From Spirochaeta cellobiosiphila DSM 17781 (GTDB taxonomy: Bacteria > Spirochaetota > Spirochaetia > DSM-17781), in the NCBI RefSeq assembly GCF_000426705.1, contig NZ_KE384558.1, positions 130,866 to 194,865 on the forward strand: DNA of 64,000 bases. Reading direction: 5' to 3'. A program made the position numbers and the translations under genes. The notes beneath the pieces were generated by a model, which ran no database searches, was not told the DNA's origin, and saw nothing but the letters and a program-made list of their open reading frames with translations. Shown one piece after another: positions 18,221 through 27,082 of the stretch. Each line of letters starts with the position of its first letter. Within the stretch, counting starts at the first letter, position 1.

Positions 18221-18919
18221 ATGACAACATATATTCTGAAGAACATAGATAGGGAAGGTCCCGGTCTCATCGCTGAGTATCTAAAGGAAAAAGGAAAATC
18301 TTTCCAGGTTATTGAGCCTGATGCTCTAGTTGATTTTACCTTACCATCAGATCTGGAAGCTCTTATTATTCTTGGTGGTCCTGCTAGTGCCAATGATCAG
18401 ACAGAGGATATGGTTCATAAAATCGATATTGCTCGTGAAGCTATGAACCAAAATCTTAAAGTTCTTGGCATTTGTTTGGGCATGCAAATCATGACCAAGG
18501 CGAAGGAAGGCAAAGTTGTTCCTCTTGGTAAGACAGAAAGGGCTTTTCGTGATAGTGAGGGCAATTGGAATCCTCTTTATCTCTTGGACCAGGGGCAGGA
18601 TAATCCCCTCTTCAGTAATATCTCTAATACCATACCAGTCTTTCATCTTCATGGAGAAACTATTGTTCCTAATGAACAGATCCAATGGCTTGGTCAGGGT
18701 GCTGATTGTCAGTATCAGGCTTTAAGTTTTGGAGAAAAAGCCTATGGATTTCAATGTCATTTGGAGCTGACTTTGGACATGCTTAAAGCTTGGTTAACAG
18801 AGGATCCTGATCTTGTTGATCTTGATCATGATCAGATTATAAAAGATTATCTAAGTGTTGAAGAAGTCTATAGAACTCAATGTTTTTGCTTATTGGATAA
18901 TTTTTTTAACCATATTTGA
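18221..18919 (+). CDS. Class I glutamine amidotransferase-like protein
   Basis: 232 aa. The nucleophile elbow 'GICLGMQIM' carries the catalytic Cys (near residue 87), and 'GFQCHLELT' carries the His with the Glu two residues on, completing a class I GATase triad. No synthase domain is attached, so it belongs to the stand-alone GMP-synthase-glutaminase-like group, some of which act as gamma-glutamyl hydrolases. Substrate is unknown. Its 3' end overlaps a small converging reading frame by 43 bp. Confidence 0.8.
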   Translation: MTTYILKNIDREGPGLIAEYLKEKGKSFQVIEPDALVDFTLPSDLEALIILGGPASANDQTEDMVHKIDIAREAMNQNLKVLGICLGMQIMTKAKEGKVVPLGKTERAFRDSEGNWNPLYLLDQGQDNPLFSNISNTIPVFHLHGETIVPNEQIQWLGQGADCQYQALSFGEKAYGFQCHLELTLDMLKAWLTEDPDLVDLDHDQIIKDYLSVEEVYRTQCFCLLDNFFNHI

Positions 18920-19176
18920 TAATCTTCCTGTGTTATACCCATTGTGGAAACAAAAAAATCTCCTATCTCTAAGGGATATTGATCAATGAGGGAGAGGGTT
19001 TCTATTGCTGGGGTTTTCTGTGTCCAATAACATTCACATAATTGATTTAACAAAGTGTGCAAACCGCGTTTCTCTTCTGTGTATGAATTGAAGTAACCCA
19101 TATAAGGATCTATGGAATTATACCAATCTTTGATTCTATAGGCCATGTGTCTACTTAGATCGAAGGTAATAATCAT
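18877..19176 (-). CDS. Small hypothetical protein
   Basis: 99 aa, not recognised. It is mostly helical-looking, rich in Tyr and Trp, without signal peptide or membrane segment. It overlaps the GATase 3' end by 43 bp and diverges from galE. No ribosome site is clear before its ATG. It could be a real converging gene or a chance frame; the length of non-overlapping frame (about 250 bp) favours a real gene slightly. Confidence 0.4.
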   Translation of the reverse strand: MIITFDLSRHMAYRIKDWYNSIDPYMGYFNSYTEEKRGLHTLLNQLCECYWTQKTPAIETLSLIDQYPLEIGDFFVSTMGITQEDYQIWLKKLSNKQKH

Positions 19177-19189
19177 AAACTTAAGTAAG

Positions 19190-19240
19190 TGGACATAATC
19201 TAAATGAGGTTATATCATACACCTAGTGTACGCGCGTACA
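19190..19240 (+). promoter_or_regulatory. galE promoter and palindromic operator
   Basis: Candidate -35 TGGACA (19190-19195), 17-bp spacer and -10 TATCAT (19213-19218). The perfect 14-bp palindrome TGTACGCGCGTACA (19227-19240) follows, over the expected transcription start. The same palindrome occurs at galK, next to a LacI-family gene; a central CG is typical of LacI-family operators. Confidence 0.75.
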
Positions 19241-19254
19241 TTCAGGAGGTTAGA

Positions 19255-20268
19255 ATGAAAAAGTTACTAATAACCGGAGGCGCAGGATATATTGCTTCCC
19301 ACACTAACATTGAATTGCTCAGTGAGAGCTATGATCTGGTTATTGTTGACAATCTATGTAATTCAACTACCGAAGCTATCAAACGGGTTCAAGACATTGC
19401 CCGTAAAGAAGTTCGTTTTTATGAAGCAGACATTCGGGATGGAAAGGCTTTAGGTGAAGTCTTTGAAAAAGAACCTAACATTGATGGTGTTATTCATTTT
19501 GCCGCTTTAAAAGCAGTTGGTGAATCTGTTGAAAAACCACTTAAGTACTATGAAAATAATATTTCAGGCTCTCTTGTCTTATATCAGACAATGAAGAAAT
19601 ATGGAGTCAAGAACATTGTGTTCTCCTCCTCTGCCACTGTATATGGGGATCCCGCATCAGTTCCTGTTGATGAGAGTTTTCCTATTAAAGCAACAAATCC
19701 TTATGGACATACAAAAACGATGATGGAGCAAATCCTTATGGATACTGCCCACGCTGAAAACTGGAATGTTGTCATCCTTAGGTATTTTAATCCTGTAGGA
19801 GCTCATCCGTCTGGTCGTATAGGAGAAGATCCGGAGTATCCTTTTAATCTTCTTCCTTTTGTTAGTCAGGTAGCTGCTGGTTTAAGGGAAAAGGTTATTG
19901 TTTTTGGAGACGATTGGCCCACCATCGACGGCACAGGTGTAAGAGATTATATCCATGTTGTTGATTTAGCAAAGGCTCATGTTAAAGCTATAGAAAAGTT
20001 AAGCTCAGATAGGGGTGTCTTTGTCTATAATATTGGGACAGGTAGAGGTTACTCTGTTCTAGAGATGATCAAGGCTTTTTCCAAAGTCTGTGGTCATGAG
20101 GTTCCCTATGAAGTTGGCCCCAGAAGAGATGGTGACGTCGCTTCTGTTTATGGCGATCCTACAAAAGCTAACAAAGAGTTAGGCTGGCAAGCGGAATTGG
20201 GACTGGAAGAAATGGTTGAATCCGCTTGGAATTGGCAAAGTAAAAATCCTAAAGGATACCGCTCTTAA
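19255..20268 (+). CDS. galE: UDP-glucose 4-epimerase
   Basis: 337 aa from the ATG at 19255, chosen because AGGAGG lies 6 nt before it and the frame upstream contains the operator. The NAD-binding start 'LLITGGAGYIASH', the catalytic 'SSATVYG' Ser region and 'YGHTKTMME' (YxxxK) are intact, as is 'RYFNPVGAHPSG'. It interconverts UDP-glucose and UDP-galactose in the Leloir pathway. The shared operator with galK indicates common control, although the genes are about 7 kb apart. Confidence 0.95.
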   Translation: MKKLLITGGAGYIASHTNIELLSESYDLVIVDNLCNSTTEAIKRVQDIARKEVRFYEADIRDGKALGEVFEKEPNIDGVIHFAALKAVGESVEKPLKYYENNISGSLVLYQTMKKYGVKNIVFSSSATVYGDPASVPVDESFPIKATNPYGHTKTMMEQILMDTAHAENWNVVILRYFNPVGAHPSGRIGEDPEYPFNLLPFVSQVAAGLREKVIVFGDDWPTIDGTGVRDYIHVVDLAKAHVKAIEKLSSDRGVFVYNIGTGRGYSVLEMIKAFSKVCGHEVPYEVGPRRDGDVASVYGDPTKANKELGWQAELGLEEMVESAWNWQSKNPKGYRS

Positions 20269-20275
20269 ATTTCTT

Positions 20276-20311
20276 GCACCCTTAGAGGATTCTACTATGC
20301 TTTAAGGGTGC
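20276..20311 (+). promoter_or_regulatory. Inverted repeat that contains the start codon of the hybrid kinase
   Basis: Arms GCACCCTTA (20276-20284) and TAAGGGTGC (20303-20311) pair perfectly over 9 bp. The second arm holds the AAGG and the GTG start (20308) of the next gene. No T-run follows, so a simple terminator is less likely than control of translation start, though a galE terminator cannot be excluded. Confidence 0.5.
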
Positions 20312-22854
20312 AGTATAAAAAAAATCTTCCCTATTATCCATTATTGGTAATTCTTCTACTCATTATTCTAGGTCTTGTGGGACTGGCTTATTATTTTGTA
20401 TGGGATTATAGGAATCGTCAGATTGAACTAATAGCTCATCAGAATATTGATGCATTGCAAGGGGAGTACCAAGCTACCATCAATGCCTACGGTCTCCAGT
20501 TTAAGTCTCTTGTGAGCACAACCTTCAACAATAATCCCCTTATAGAATCATGGTTTCAGGAAGAGCCTAATATTTTTGATGAATCCCATTACAGAGAAGG
20601 ATTAAGTCCTATAATGGGATTATTGAAAAATAATGGCTTAACTAATATTGCTTTTGCTTCCACAAAAGATAAAGCAAGGGTGTTGTGGTTGAGCGATTCC
20701 CCCTATGATAGTCCCTATTCCGTGTGGAGTGGGGTACCTTCAAATCCTAAAGATTTATCTTATACGATTAATGGTTATACTGGTAATTTCTATTTTTACC
20801 TCAACCTTGATAACTACGGTCCTGATAGTTTAGCCATTCCCATCATTTCATCTATAGCTATGACTGAAGCTTTGGAGTACTTTTATGGAGGACGATATAG
20901 TGTTTACTTAAAACAGGGCGCCCGTCTTATTGATGGAAGTAAACTCGAACTAGCTCATATGCCCCCCCATAGTAACATTCCCGTGACTGTTTATAAACAG
21001 ATCATTAAAGAGTATTTTGATAATTATGATAACATGAATTCAACTGAGCTCCCTGAATGGACTACTATGTCATGGGGGGATCACTACTTTAGTATTACGG
21101 CTATTCCTTTGATAAATGGTATGGATTCTTCGGTAGGTTATCTTATTGAAACTAAGGAGGCTCATGAATATTCAAGTTTAATCAACACCTATTACGATCG
21201 CCTTCGTTATTTATCCTACAGCTTGTTAGTCTTAATCTGTCTTTTCCTTCTTATCTCCTATTTGATAAGAAAGTTAATTCACTCATCCCGTCAGGTGAAC
21301 TTCCTTTTAAATAAGCAGAAAATGTTTTTGACCTCTGTTAGTCATGAATTAAGAGCTCCCTTACAAGGCATTAAAGGTCTGGCTGAACTGATTATGGATG
21401 AAAAGAGTCTTACTCAGAATCAGGCCTATGGAACATTGATTAAGAATTCGACAGAACAATTACTATTGATCGTGAATGATATATTGGATATTGCCAAATT
21501 TGATAAACAAGGGGTTAGTGTTGTTAAAAGCAAGATTATTCTCTATGATTTTTTTGAAGATTTTGCGACCTTTGTAAAACCTCAATTTGACAAAAAAGAG
21601 CTCTTCTGTGAATGGATCATCGACAAAGAAGTTCCCAGAGAAATTCAGTGTGATCCTTTACGATTACATCAAATCATCACAAACCTAGTAGTCAATGCCC
21701 TCAAGTTCACTTCCCAAGGAGGTGTTACTTTGTCTTTGTTGCTTACCGAACGGCAAAACAATACTTATCTACTATTACAGGTTATGGACTCTGGTTGTGG
21801 TATCAAAAAGGAGGATATTAAGCGAATCTTTATTGATTTTGAACAGGTTGCTGATCATCCTACCTGGGATATTAACTCACGAGGAACCGGATTAGGACTA
21901 TCAATTGTTAATACCATAGTCAAAGCTATGGGAGGCAAAATAGAAGTTTCCAGTCAATGGGGGAAGGGAAGTACCTTTTCCATACTCATTCCTTTTGATT
22001 CTGTGAAGGATGATCATCCAGAAAAAGAAAAGCAAAAGGAAGAGGTACCGTCTTTTGATGGGAAATGTGTTTTTTATGCAGATGATGATGAGATCAATAG
22101 AGCCTATATGCAGGAATATCTGTCCCGTTTGGGAATTCAGGTTTTTACTGCTCACAGTGGATATGAATTGGTTCGCTTACGACAACAGCAAAAGGTGGAT
22201 CTTATCATTAGCGATATCCATATGCCTCAATTAAGTGGTCAAGAAGCTTCCCGAAGGATTAGGCAATGGGAATTTATGGCTGAAGCAGAGAGGATTCCCA
22301 TCATTGCTGTCACCGGTGATATCTCTTACATTGATCATCCAAAGCTCTCTGACATGGTCATTGATGAATTTCTCCTTAAACCTTTCAATTCAGAAGATAT
22401 CATACTGATCCTCAATAAATATTTATTGGATAAGGATGATAGCTTTCCTTCTAAAGACTCTGAACCTACAAAGAACTGGGACTCCATTCAAGAAGAGTTA
22501 TCTTATTGTAAGTATCTATCTCTAGAATATTTAAAAAAACAGTTCTCCAGTTCTGATACCTTTTCTATTTATCTGGATTTGATTAAAATATTTTTAAACG
22601 AAACCTCCCCGCGAATAGCTAAGTTCCTCAGTAATGGTAAAAAGTATGCTTCTAATGAAATTGTTGAAGAAGCCCACCATTTAAAGGGGAGCTGTCACTT
22701 GATAGGCTTAACCAAACTAGCAGAAGAATGGCAAAAATGGGAACATAATCCTGAAATTATCCTTGATAATAAGGTAATAAAAAAATGTCGTCGTATGTAT
22801 AAATCCTCATTAAAAGAGATAAAGGATCTCTACCATTTGCTCAAGAAAATGTAA
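20308..22854 (+). CDS. Hybrid sensor histidine kinase (HisKA-HATPase-REC-HPt)
   Basis: 848 aa. One membrane helix (about 10-32), a large periplasmic sensor region (about 35-300), a second helix (about 303-325), then HisKA with the phospho-His in 'SHELRAPLQGIKG' (near 346), HATPase_c with 'NALKFTSQGG' and 'DSGCGIKKED', a receiver domain with Asp in 'DLIISDIHMPQ' (near 634), and an HPt domain with His in 'AHHLKGSCHLIGL' (near 791). It can run a complete internal phosphorelay; the output regulator is not adjacent. The GTG start lies in a hairpin, with no standard ribosome site. Signal is unknown. Confidence 0.9.
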   Translation: MQYKKNLPYYPLLVILLLIILGLVGLAYYFVWDYRNRQIELIAHQNIDALQGEYQATINAYGLQFKSLVSTTFNNNPLIESWFQEEPNIFDESHYREGLSPIMGLLKNNGLTNIAFASTKDKARVLWLSDSPYDSPYSVWSGVPSNPKDLSYTINGYTGNFYFYLNLDNYGPDSLAIPIISSIAMTEALEYFYGGRYSVYLKQGARLIDGSKLELAHMPPHSNIPVTVYKQIIKEYFDNYDNMNSTELPEWTTMSWGDHYFSITAIPLINGMDSSVGYLIETKEAHEYSSLINTYYDRLRYLSYSLLVLICLFLLISYLIRKLIHSSRQVNFLLNKQKMFLTSVSHELRAPLQGIKGLAELIMDEKSLTQNQAYGTLIKNSTEQLLLIVNDILDIAKFDKQGVSVVKSKIILYDFFEDFATFVKPQFDKKELFCEWIIDKEVPREIQCDPLRLHQIITNLVVNALKFTSQGGVTLSLLLTERQNNTYLLLQVMDSGCGIKKEDIKRIFIDFEQVADHPTWDINSRGTGLGLSIVNTIVKAMGGKIEVSSQWGKGSTFSILIPFDSVKDDHPEKEKQKEEVPSFDGKCVFYADDDEINRAYMQEYLSRLGIQVFTAHSGYELVRLRQQQKVDLIISDIHMPQLSGQEASRRIRQWEFMAEAERIPIIAVTGDISYIDHPKLSDMVIDEFLLKPFNSEDIILILNKYLLDKDDSFPSKDSEPTKNWDSIQEELSYCKYLSLEYLKKQFSSSDTFSIYLDLIKIFLNETSPRIAKFLSNGKKYASNEIVEEAHHLKGSCHLIGLTKLAEEWQKWEHNPEIILDNKVIKKCRRMYKSSLKEIKDLYHLLKKM

Positions 22855-22870
22855 TTAATTTGGGTTATAT

Positions 22871-22899
22871 TTGACTTCGCTGCTACTAATTCTTATTAT
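22871..22899 (+). promoter_or_regulatory. Promoter for the lipoprotein gene
   Basis: TTGACT (22871-22876), 17-bp spacer and TATTAT (22894-22899), giving a leader of about 28 nt with an AAAGGAA ribosome site before the ATG at 22934. Confidence 0.6.
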
Positions 22900-22933
22900 C
22901 CCCAGCAATACTTTATAAAGGAATATTATTAAT

Positions 22934-23887
22934 ATGTTGAAATCGTTTAAGAAAACAAACTTTGCTCTGTTGAGTATTATTTTAATACTAACTCTGGGTT
23001 CCTGTTCTTCACTAGGAACTCCCCAAAAGGTTAATTTGGCTTTAGACCTTGAGGCAGGTCAAGACTATCAATTAACAAGTCATGTCAAAAATGATTATAC
23101 CCAATCTTTGCAGGGGATTCCAATTTCTTTTACTAATGAGATAAAAATGGTCAATACTTATCATGTCTCAGAAGTTGATAGTGATGGCAATATGAAGATT
23201 GATGTACGTTATGATGCCTTTGATTATACGATGGATTTTGATTATCCAGATGTTACGGCAGAGGACAATGCCAGTCTTGATGAAGAGATTTACAGAAATT
23301 TAAGAAACGCATCAGATTCAGTCAAGAAACTGAATTTCGGTTTAACCATTAACCCCAAAGGAGAAATCCTCCAATTTGATGGTTTAAAAGAGGCCATACA
23401 GCATATTATTAACTTACAGGAAAGTGTTGATAGTGAAGCGACGACTATTGGTATCGAACAGATCATGAGTGAAGATATATTTAGCGATTCCTGGAACCAG
23501 ACATTTGATTATATCCCTGCAGAACCGGTAGGTGTGGGGGATTCTTGGAACAGCAATCTGAGTATAACTGATCAGATTAGTATGACTGTGGCCTATACCT
23601 ATACTGTGACAGACATAAGTAGTAAAACCGTCACCCTTGCCTACACAGGACAGATCCTAAGTGGAGGGATAGGTAATAATGCTTTGCTAAATCTAGATGT
23701 AGAGGGAGTGGATGCTCAAATCGATATTGAGGGAAACATTGAAGGAACCATGGAAGTTGATAGATCAACTGGGTGGATCAATAGACAAGATTCAACAGTT
23801 CACGTAGGTGGCTCTATAGATGTAACTGCTTATGGATTAACAATTAACATGCCCATTGATATGAATATTATTGCTTCAGTAGACTAA
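22934..23887 (+). CDS. Predicted lipoprotein, DUF6263-like
   Basis: 317 aa. A lipoprotein signal peptide ends in the lipobox 'LTLGSC' (Cys near residue 24). The mature part is beta-rich with repeated 'V.DSDGNMKIDV'-like strands, and 'VGVGDSWNSNLS' followed by 'TYTVTDI' recalls DUF6263-type lipoproteins. Function is unknown; it should be anchored at a membrane facing the periplasm or surface. It has its own promoter after the kinase gene. An imperfect hairpin with GCTGTC/GACAGC arms lies just downstream. Confidence 0.7.
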   Translation: MLKSFKKTNFALLSIILILTLGSCSSLGTPQKVNLALDLEAGQDYQLTSHVKNDYTQSLQGIPISFTNEIKMVNTYHVSEVDSDGNMKIDVRYDAFDYTMDFDYPDVTAEDNASLDEEIYRNLRNASDSVKKLNFGLTINPKGEILQFDGLKEAIQHIINLQESVDSEATTIGIEQIMSEDIFSDSWNQTFDYIPAEPVGVGDSWNSNLSITDQISMTVAYTYTVTDISSKTVTLAYTGQILSGGIGNNALLNLDVEGVDAQIDIEGNIEGTMEVDRSTGWINRQDSTVHVGGSIDVTAYGLTINMPIDMNIIASVD

Positions 23888-24372
23888 TACCATTTCTCAA
23901 AGGATAGCTGTCCTCTAGTACAGAGAGAAAGACAGCCTATAACAGATCTATTGAGGCTTAAAATTAAAGCAATTATAATTATGTTTGTAACGACAATCTA
24001 TTCTCAAGAAACAAAAAGCTTGAAGATTAGAATGTAGATAGTACAACTGTAATTAAGTTTGTTGTACCTAGTAGGAGTTAGATACCTTTATATTGGTCTA
24101 TGGGAACTATTGATATGAATACTAGTAATTCTGGATTAATCATAAAGCAATATCAATCACTTGGTAGTGCTCCAGGCAGCTTTGAAATGGATAATAGATT
24201 TTATACCTTTCAGATGAATGAGAATTTTGGAACAAAATTTGATATGCAGGCCACTGGGGGAACTCAGATATGGTAGCTAAAAGAGCGTGGTCAAGGGCAT
24301 AAAGTTTATTATTATACAGCTTTTTTCTCTGTTTCTTTAGTTCATCCAGTGTCATGTTTTCTACAATAATAG

Positions 24373-24519
24373 ATGGCTCTATGGCTTCTGAAAATCATCA
24401 AGGTATTTATGTTTTATGATGTTGCAATTATGGCTTTTCCGATCACTGCCGTAGTGTCAACAATCATGTATTTTGTTACCAAACCAAAAGCTAAATTAAT
24501 CTCTACAACTATGGAATAG
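24373..24519 (+). pseudogene. Short hydrophobic frame, possible remnant of a membrane protein
   Basis: 48 codons; the translation has a membrane-helix-like run ('AIMAFPITAVVSTIMYFVT') followed by a basic tail, as at the C-terminus of a transporter. There is no ribosome site. A strong hairpin lies 6 bp after the stop, consistent with a former 3' gene end. Parent family unknown. Confidence 0.25.
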
Positions 24520-24524
24520 CTTAA

Positions 24525-24562
24525 GTATCTAACTGTGAAGAATGCTCTTTACAGTTAGATAC
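24525..24562 (+). terminator. Strong hairpin, likely terminator
   Basis: 12-bp perfect arms GTATCTAACTGT and ACAGTTAGATAC with a 14-nt loop, and a run of eight or more T about 18 nt further on. The distance to the T-run is longer than usual, so efficiency is uncertain. Confidence 0.45.
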
Positions 24563-24690
24563 ATAAAACATATCCTATCTTTTTTTTCAATATAACAGTG
24601 ATATCTCCTATCTTTCCTTAGATAAACTAGACGTTGACCTTCCAAAAACATTACATTCTATGGGCGATATATAAGGGAGCGGAGGAACAG

Positions 24691-25980
24691 ATGAGCATCT
24701 GGGTTAGCTGGAATGAAAATATAAAACATGAATATAATAATCTCTATCATCCGAAGACAATGGAGGAGATCGCCGATATTGTTAAGAATTCACGTAAGGT
24801 CAAAGTGATCGGTACAGGTAGAAGTTCTTCTGATATCGTAGGTGGAGAAGATACCTTGATTTCTTTAGATCAGTACAAGGAAGTGGTGAACTTTGATAAA
24901 GAAAAGGGACTCATAACTGTACAATCAGGGATAATGTTATCAGATCTTATTCCCTTGATAGAAAAAGAAGGATGGTGTCTACCCTGTCTGCCAGATATTG
25001 ATGTGATTACCCTGGGGGGAGCTATTGCAACGGGAACTCATGGTACTGGAAAAGACGGTTATATCTTATCCCAGTATATGATTGGGTGTCACATGATCAA
25101 GGCAAATGGTCAGATTGAAGAAGTAAAGGATGAAGACTTACTAGAAGCCCTTAGGGTATCAGTTGGTGTCTTAGGGATAATGGGAGAAATAACTCTCCAA
25201 TTGACTGCTTTATATGACTTAGTGGTTACAGAAGCTCCTATGAAAGATAAGGTTTGGTTGTCCAAATGGCAGACTTGGGTAAGAGAATATGACTTTCTCA
25301 GAATCCTTTATTTACCCCATGTTGGTTATAGTTATGTTATGCGTGGTAATAAGGATATTACTAATATCAGCGTTAAAACCAAAACAGGACCTTGGTATTA
25401 TAGGTATAGAAGAGAATTATCAAGGAAACTCTATAATAAAGCTTTGAAGAAACCGTCTTTTACTGTTTTTGCCAATAAGCTCATTGCTTTTTTGTTTTTT
25501 AGAAGCAAGCAAGTCAAGAAGGGAAGCCTCTATGAGGCAACAGTAACGAAATCGAGAGGCTCTACCTTGGAATTGGCCGAATGGACCATCCCATTTAGTC
25601 GTTTTGATGGTGCCTTTAAGGAGATTCAAGAAGCTTTATCAGATAAAAAAAATGCTAAGGCTTTTGCCCATATACCTATGGACGTACGCTTTATTAATAA
25701 GGATAATAACTGGCTTTCCTATGCTTATGGGGAAGACACCGTTACGATTGGATGTGTAACACGTCAAGCCGCCCATGCTGATGAGTATAAAGCCTTCGAG
25801 GTTGTAGAGGATATTTTCCTCAGACATGGTGCCAGGCCTCATTGGGCCAAAAGATTTAAAGCGGGAAAGCAGGAATTAGCCGGGCTTTATCCTAAATGGA
25901 ATGACTTTGTCAATTTGCGTAGGCAGTACGATAAAGAAGGTAAATTCCTGAATCAATATTTAGAAAGGATATTTTTATGA
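24691..25980 (+). CDS. FAD-linked sugar-1,4-lactone oxidase (D-arabinono/L-gulono-lactone oxidase family)
   Basis: 429 aa from the ATG at 24691, preceded by GGAGGAACAG; an upstream in-frame TTG lacks a ribosome site. The N-terminal FAD-binding PCMH domain has '[12 protein letters not shown]', the region where vanillyl-alcohol-oxidase-family proteins attach FAD. The C-terminus ('HWAKRF', '[12 protein letters not shown]', '[12 protein letters not shown]') is typical of aldonolactone oxidases. It would oxidise an aldonolactone or alditol, passing electrons to oxygen or another acceptor. Its last codons overlap guaC by 4 nt (ATGA). Confidence 0.82.
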   Translation: MSIWVSWNENIKHEYNNLYHPKTMEEIADIVKNSRKVKVIGTGRSSSDIVGGEDTLISLDQYKEVVNFDKEKGLITVQSGIMLSDLIPLIEKEGWCLPCLPDIDVITLGGAIATGTHGTGKDGYILSQYMIGCHMIKANGQIEEVKDEDLLEALRVSVGVLGIMGEITLQLTALYDLVVTEAPMKDKVWLSKWQTWVREYDFLRILYLPHVGYSYVMRGNKDITNISVKTKTGPWYYRYRRELSRKLYNKALKKPSFTVFANKLIAFLFFRSKQVKKGSLYEATVTKSRGSTLELAEWTIPFSRFDGAFKEIQEALSDKKNAKAFAHIPMDVRFINKDNNWLSYAYGEDTVTIGCVTRQAAHADEYKAFEVVEDIFLRHGARPHWAKRFKAGKQELAGLYPKWNDFVNLRRQYDKEGKFLNQYLERIFL

Positions 25981-27017
25981 GGATTGAACCAGATATTAAA
26001 TTGGGATTTAAAGATGTAATGATTCGACCTAAACGATCTACTTTATCCAGTCGATCACAGGTGAGTTTGGATAGAAACTATGTCCTTCGTAGTTCAGGCA
26101 TTAAATGGGAAGGGATTCCTGTTATTGCTGCAAATATGGACACTGTTGGTACTTTTACTATGGCAGAATCACTTGCGGAAGAAGGTTTAGTTACGGCTAT
26201 CCATAAACATTACAGTATAGAAGAATGGAAACTGTTCCTCAAAGATAGGGAGGATAAGTTTTTTGATCATATAATGGTTTCTACAGGAACCTCAGAAAAG
26301 GATCATCAGAAGCTGAAAGATATACTAGGCATTGATGATAGAATTAAGTTTATTTGTATTGATGTAGCTAACGGTTATTCAGAAGCTTTTGTATCCTTTG
26401 TAGAAACAGTACGTCATGAATATCCCAAAAAAGGTATTATTGCAGGGAATGTGGTCACTGGTGAAATGGTTGAAGAACTTCTTTTAGCAGGGGCTGATAT
26501 CATTAAAGTTGGTATTGGACCTGGTTCTGTTTGTACTACAAGGGTCAAAACAGGTGTTGGCTATCCTCAGATATCGGCTATCATTGAGTGTGCAGATGCC
26601 GCCCATGGTTTGGGTGGACAGATCATTGCAGATGGTGGCTGTACTCGTCCCGGTGATGTGGCTAAAGCTTTTGGTGCCGGTGCTGACTTTGTTATGCTTG
26701 GGGGCATGTTTGCTGGACATGCAGAAACGGGGGGCCAGATTCTGGACAAAGAAGACGGGACTAAGGTTATGTTGTTTTACGGAATGAGTTCTGATACAGC
26801 CATGGAGAAACACTCTGGAGGTGTGGCCTCCTATAGAGCAAGTGAAGGTAAGACCGTAGAAATCCCCTTCCGTGGTAGTGTGATCAATACTATCCAGGAC
26901 ATTCTTGGTGGTGTACGTTCTGCCTGTACCTATGTGGGAGCTTCACGACTAAAAGAACTGACAAAGCGAACCACTTTTATCCGTGTCCAGGAACAGGAAA
27001 ATCAATTATTCCGCTAA
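25977..27017 (+). CDS. guaC: GMP reductase
   Basis: 346 aa. IMPDH/GMPR-fold TIM barrel without the CBS insertion of IMP dehydrogenase, with catalytic Cys in '[11 protein letters not shown]' (near residue 187), '[14 protein letters not shown]' and 'LGGMFAGH' of the phosphate-binding loop, and 'YGMSS' plus '[11 protein letters not shown]' typical of GMP reductase. It deaminates GMP to IMP with NADPH. Translationally coupled to the lactone oxidase gene, an unexplained pairing. Confidence 0.9.
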   Translation: MRIEPDIKLGFKDVMIRPKRSTLSSRSQVSLDRNYVLRSSGIKWEGIPVIAANMDTVGTFTMAESLAEEGLVTAIHKHYSIEEWKLFLKDREDKFFDHIMVSTGTSEKDHQKLKDILGIDDRIKFICIDVANGYSEAFVSFVETVRHEYPKKGIIAGNVVTGEMVEELLLAGADIIKVGIGPGSVCTTRVKTGVGYPQISAIIECADAAHGLGGQIIADGGCTRPGDVAKAFGAGADFVMLGGMFAGHAETGGQILDKEDGTKVMLFYGMSSDTAMEKHSGGVASYRASEGKTVEIPFRGSVINTIQDILGGVRSACTYVGASRLKELTKRTTFIRVQEQENQLFR

Positions 27018-27027
27018 TACTTATTGA

Positions 27028-27070
27028 TTGACACATGATATCCTCGTGATATAATGTACGCGCGTACATT
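27028..27070 (+). promoter_or_regulatory. galK promoter with overlapping palindromic operator
   Basis: TTGACA (27028-27033), 16-bp spacer, TATAAT (27050-27055). The 18-bp palindrome AATGTACGCGCGTACATT (27053-27070) begins in the -10 and covers the start site, a classic repressor position. Its 14-bp core is identical to the galE site. Confidence 0.85.
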
Positions 27071-27082
27071 GAGGAGGATATC

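Larger units (their letters stand above)
23888..24690. other. Long gap with gene debris and hairpins
   Basis: About 800 bp without a convincing gene. It holds an imperfect hairpin near 23903-23936, a 71-codon minus-strand frame (24140-24355, start 'MTLDELKKQRKKLYNNK'), a 58-codon plus-strand frame over the same DNA (from 24100), and a short hydrophobic frame (24373-24519). None has a clear ribosome site. The mix suggests decayed genes. Confidence 0.4.

Noticed and set aside
24140-24355. 71-codon minus-strand frame as a real gene
   Set aside because: No ribosome site, no family and a competing plus-strand frame; kept only as debris.
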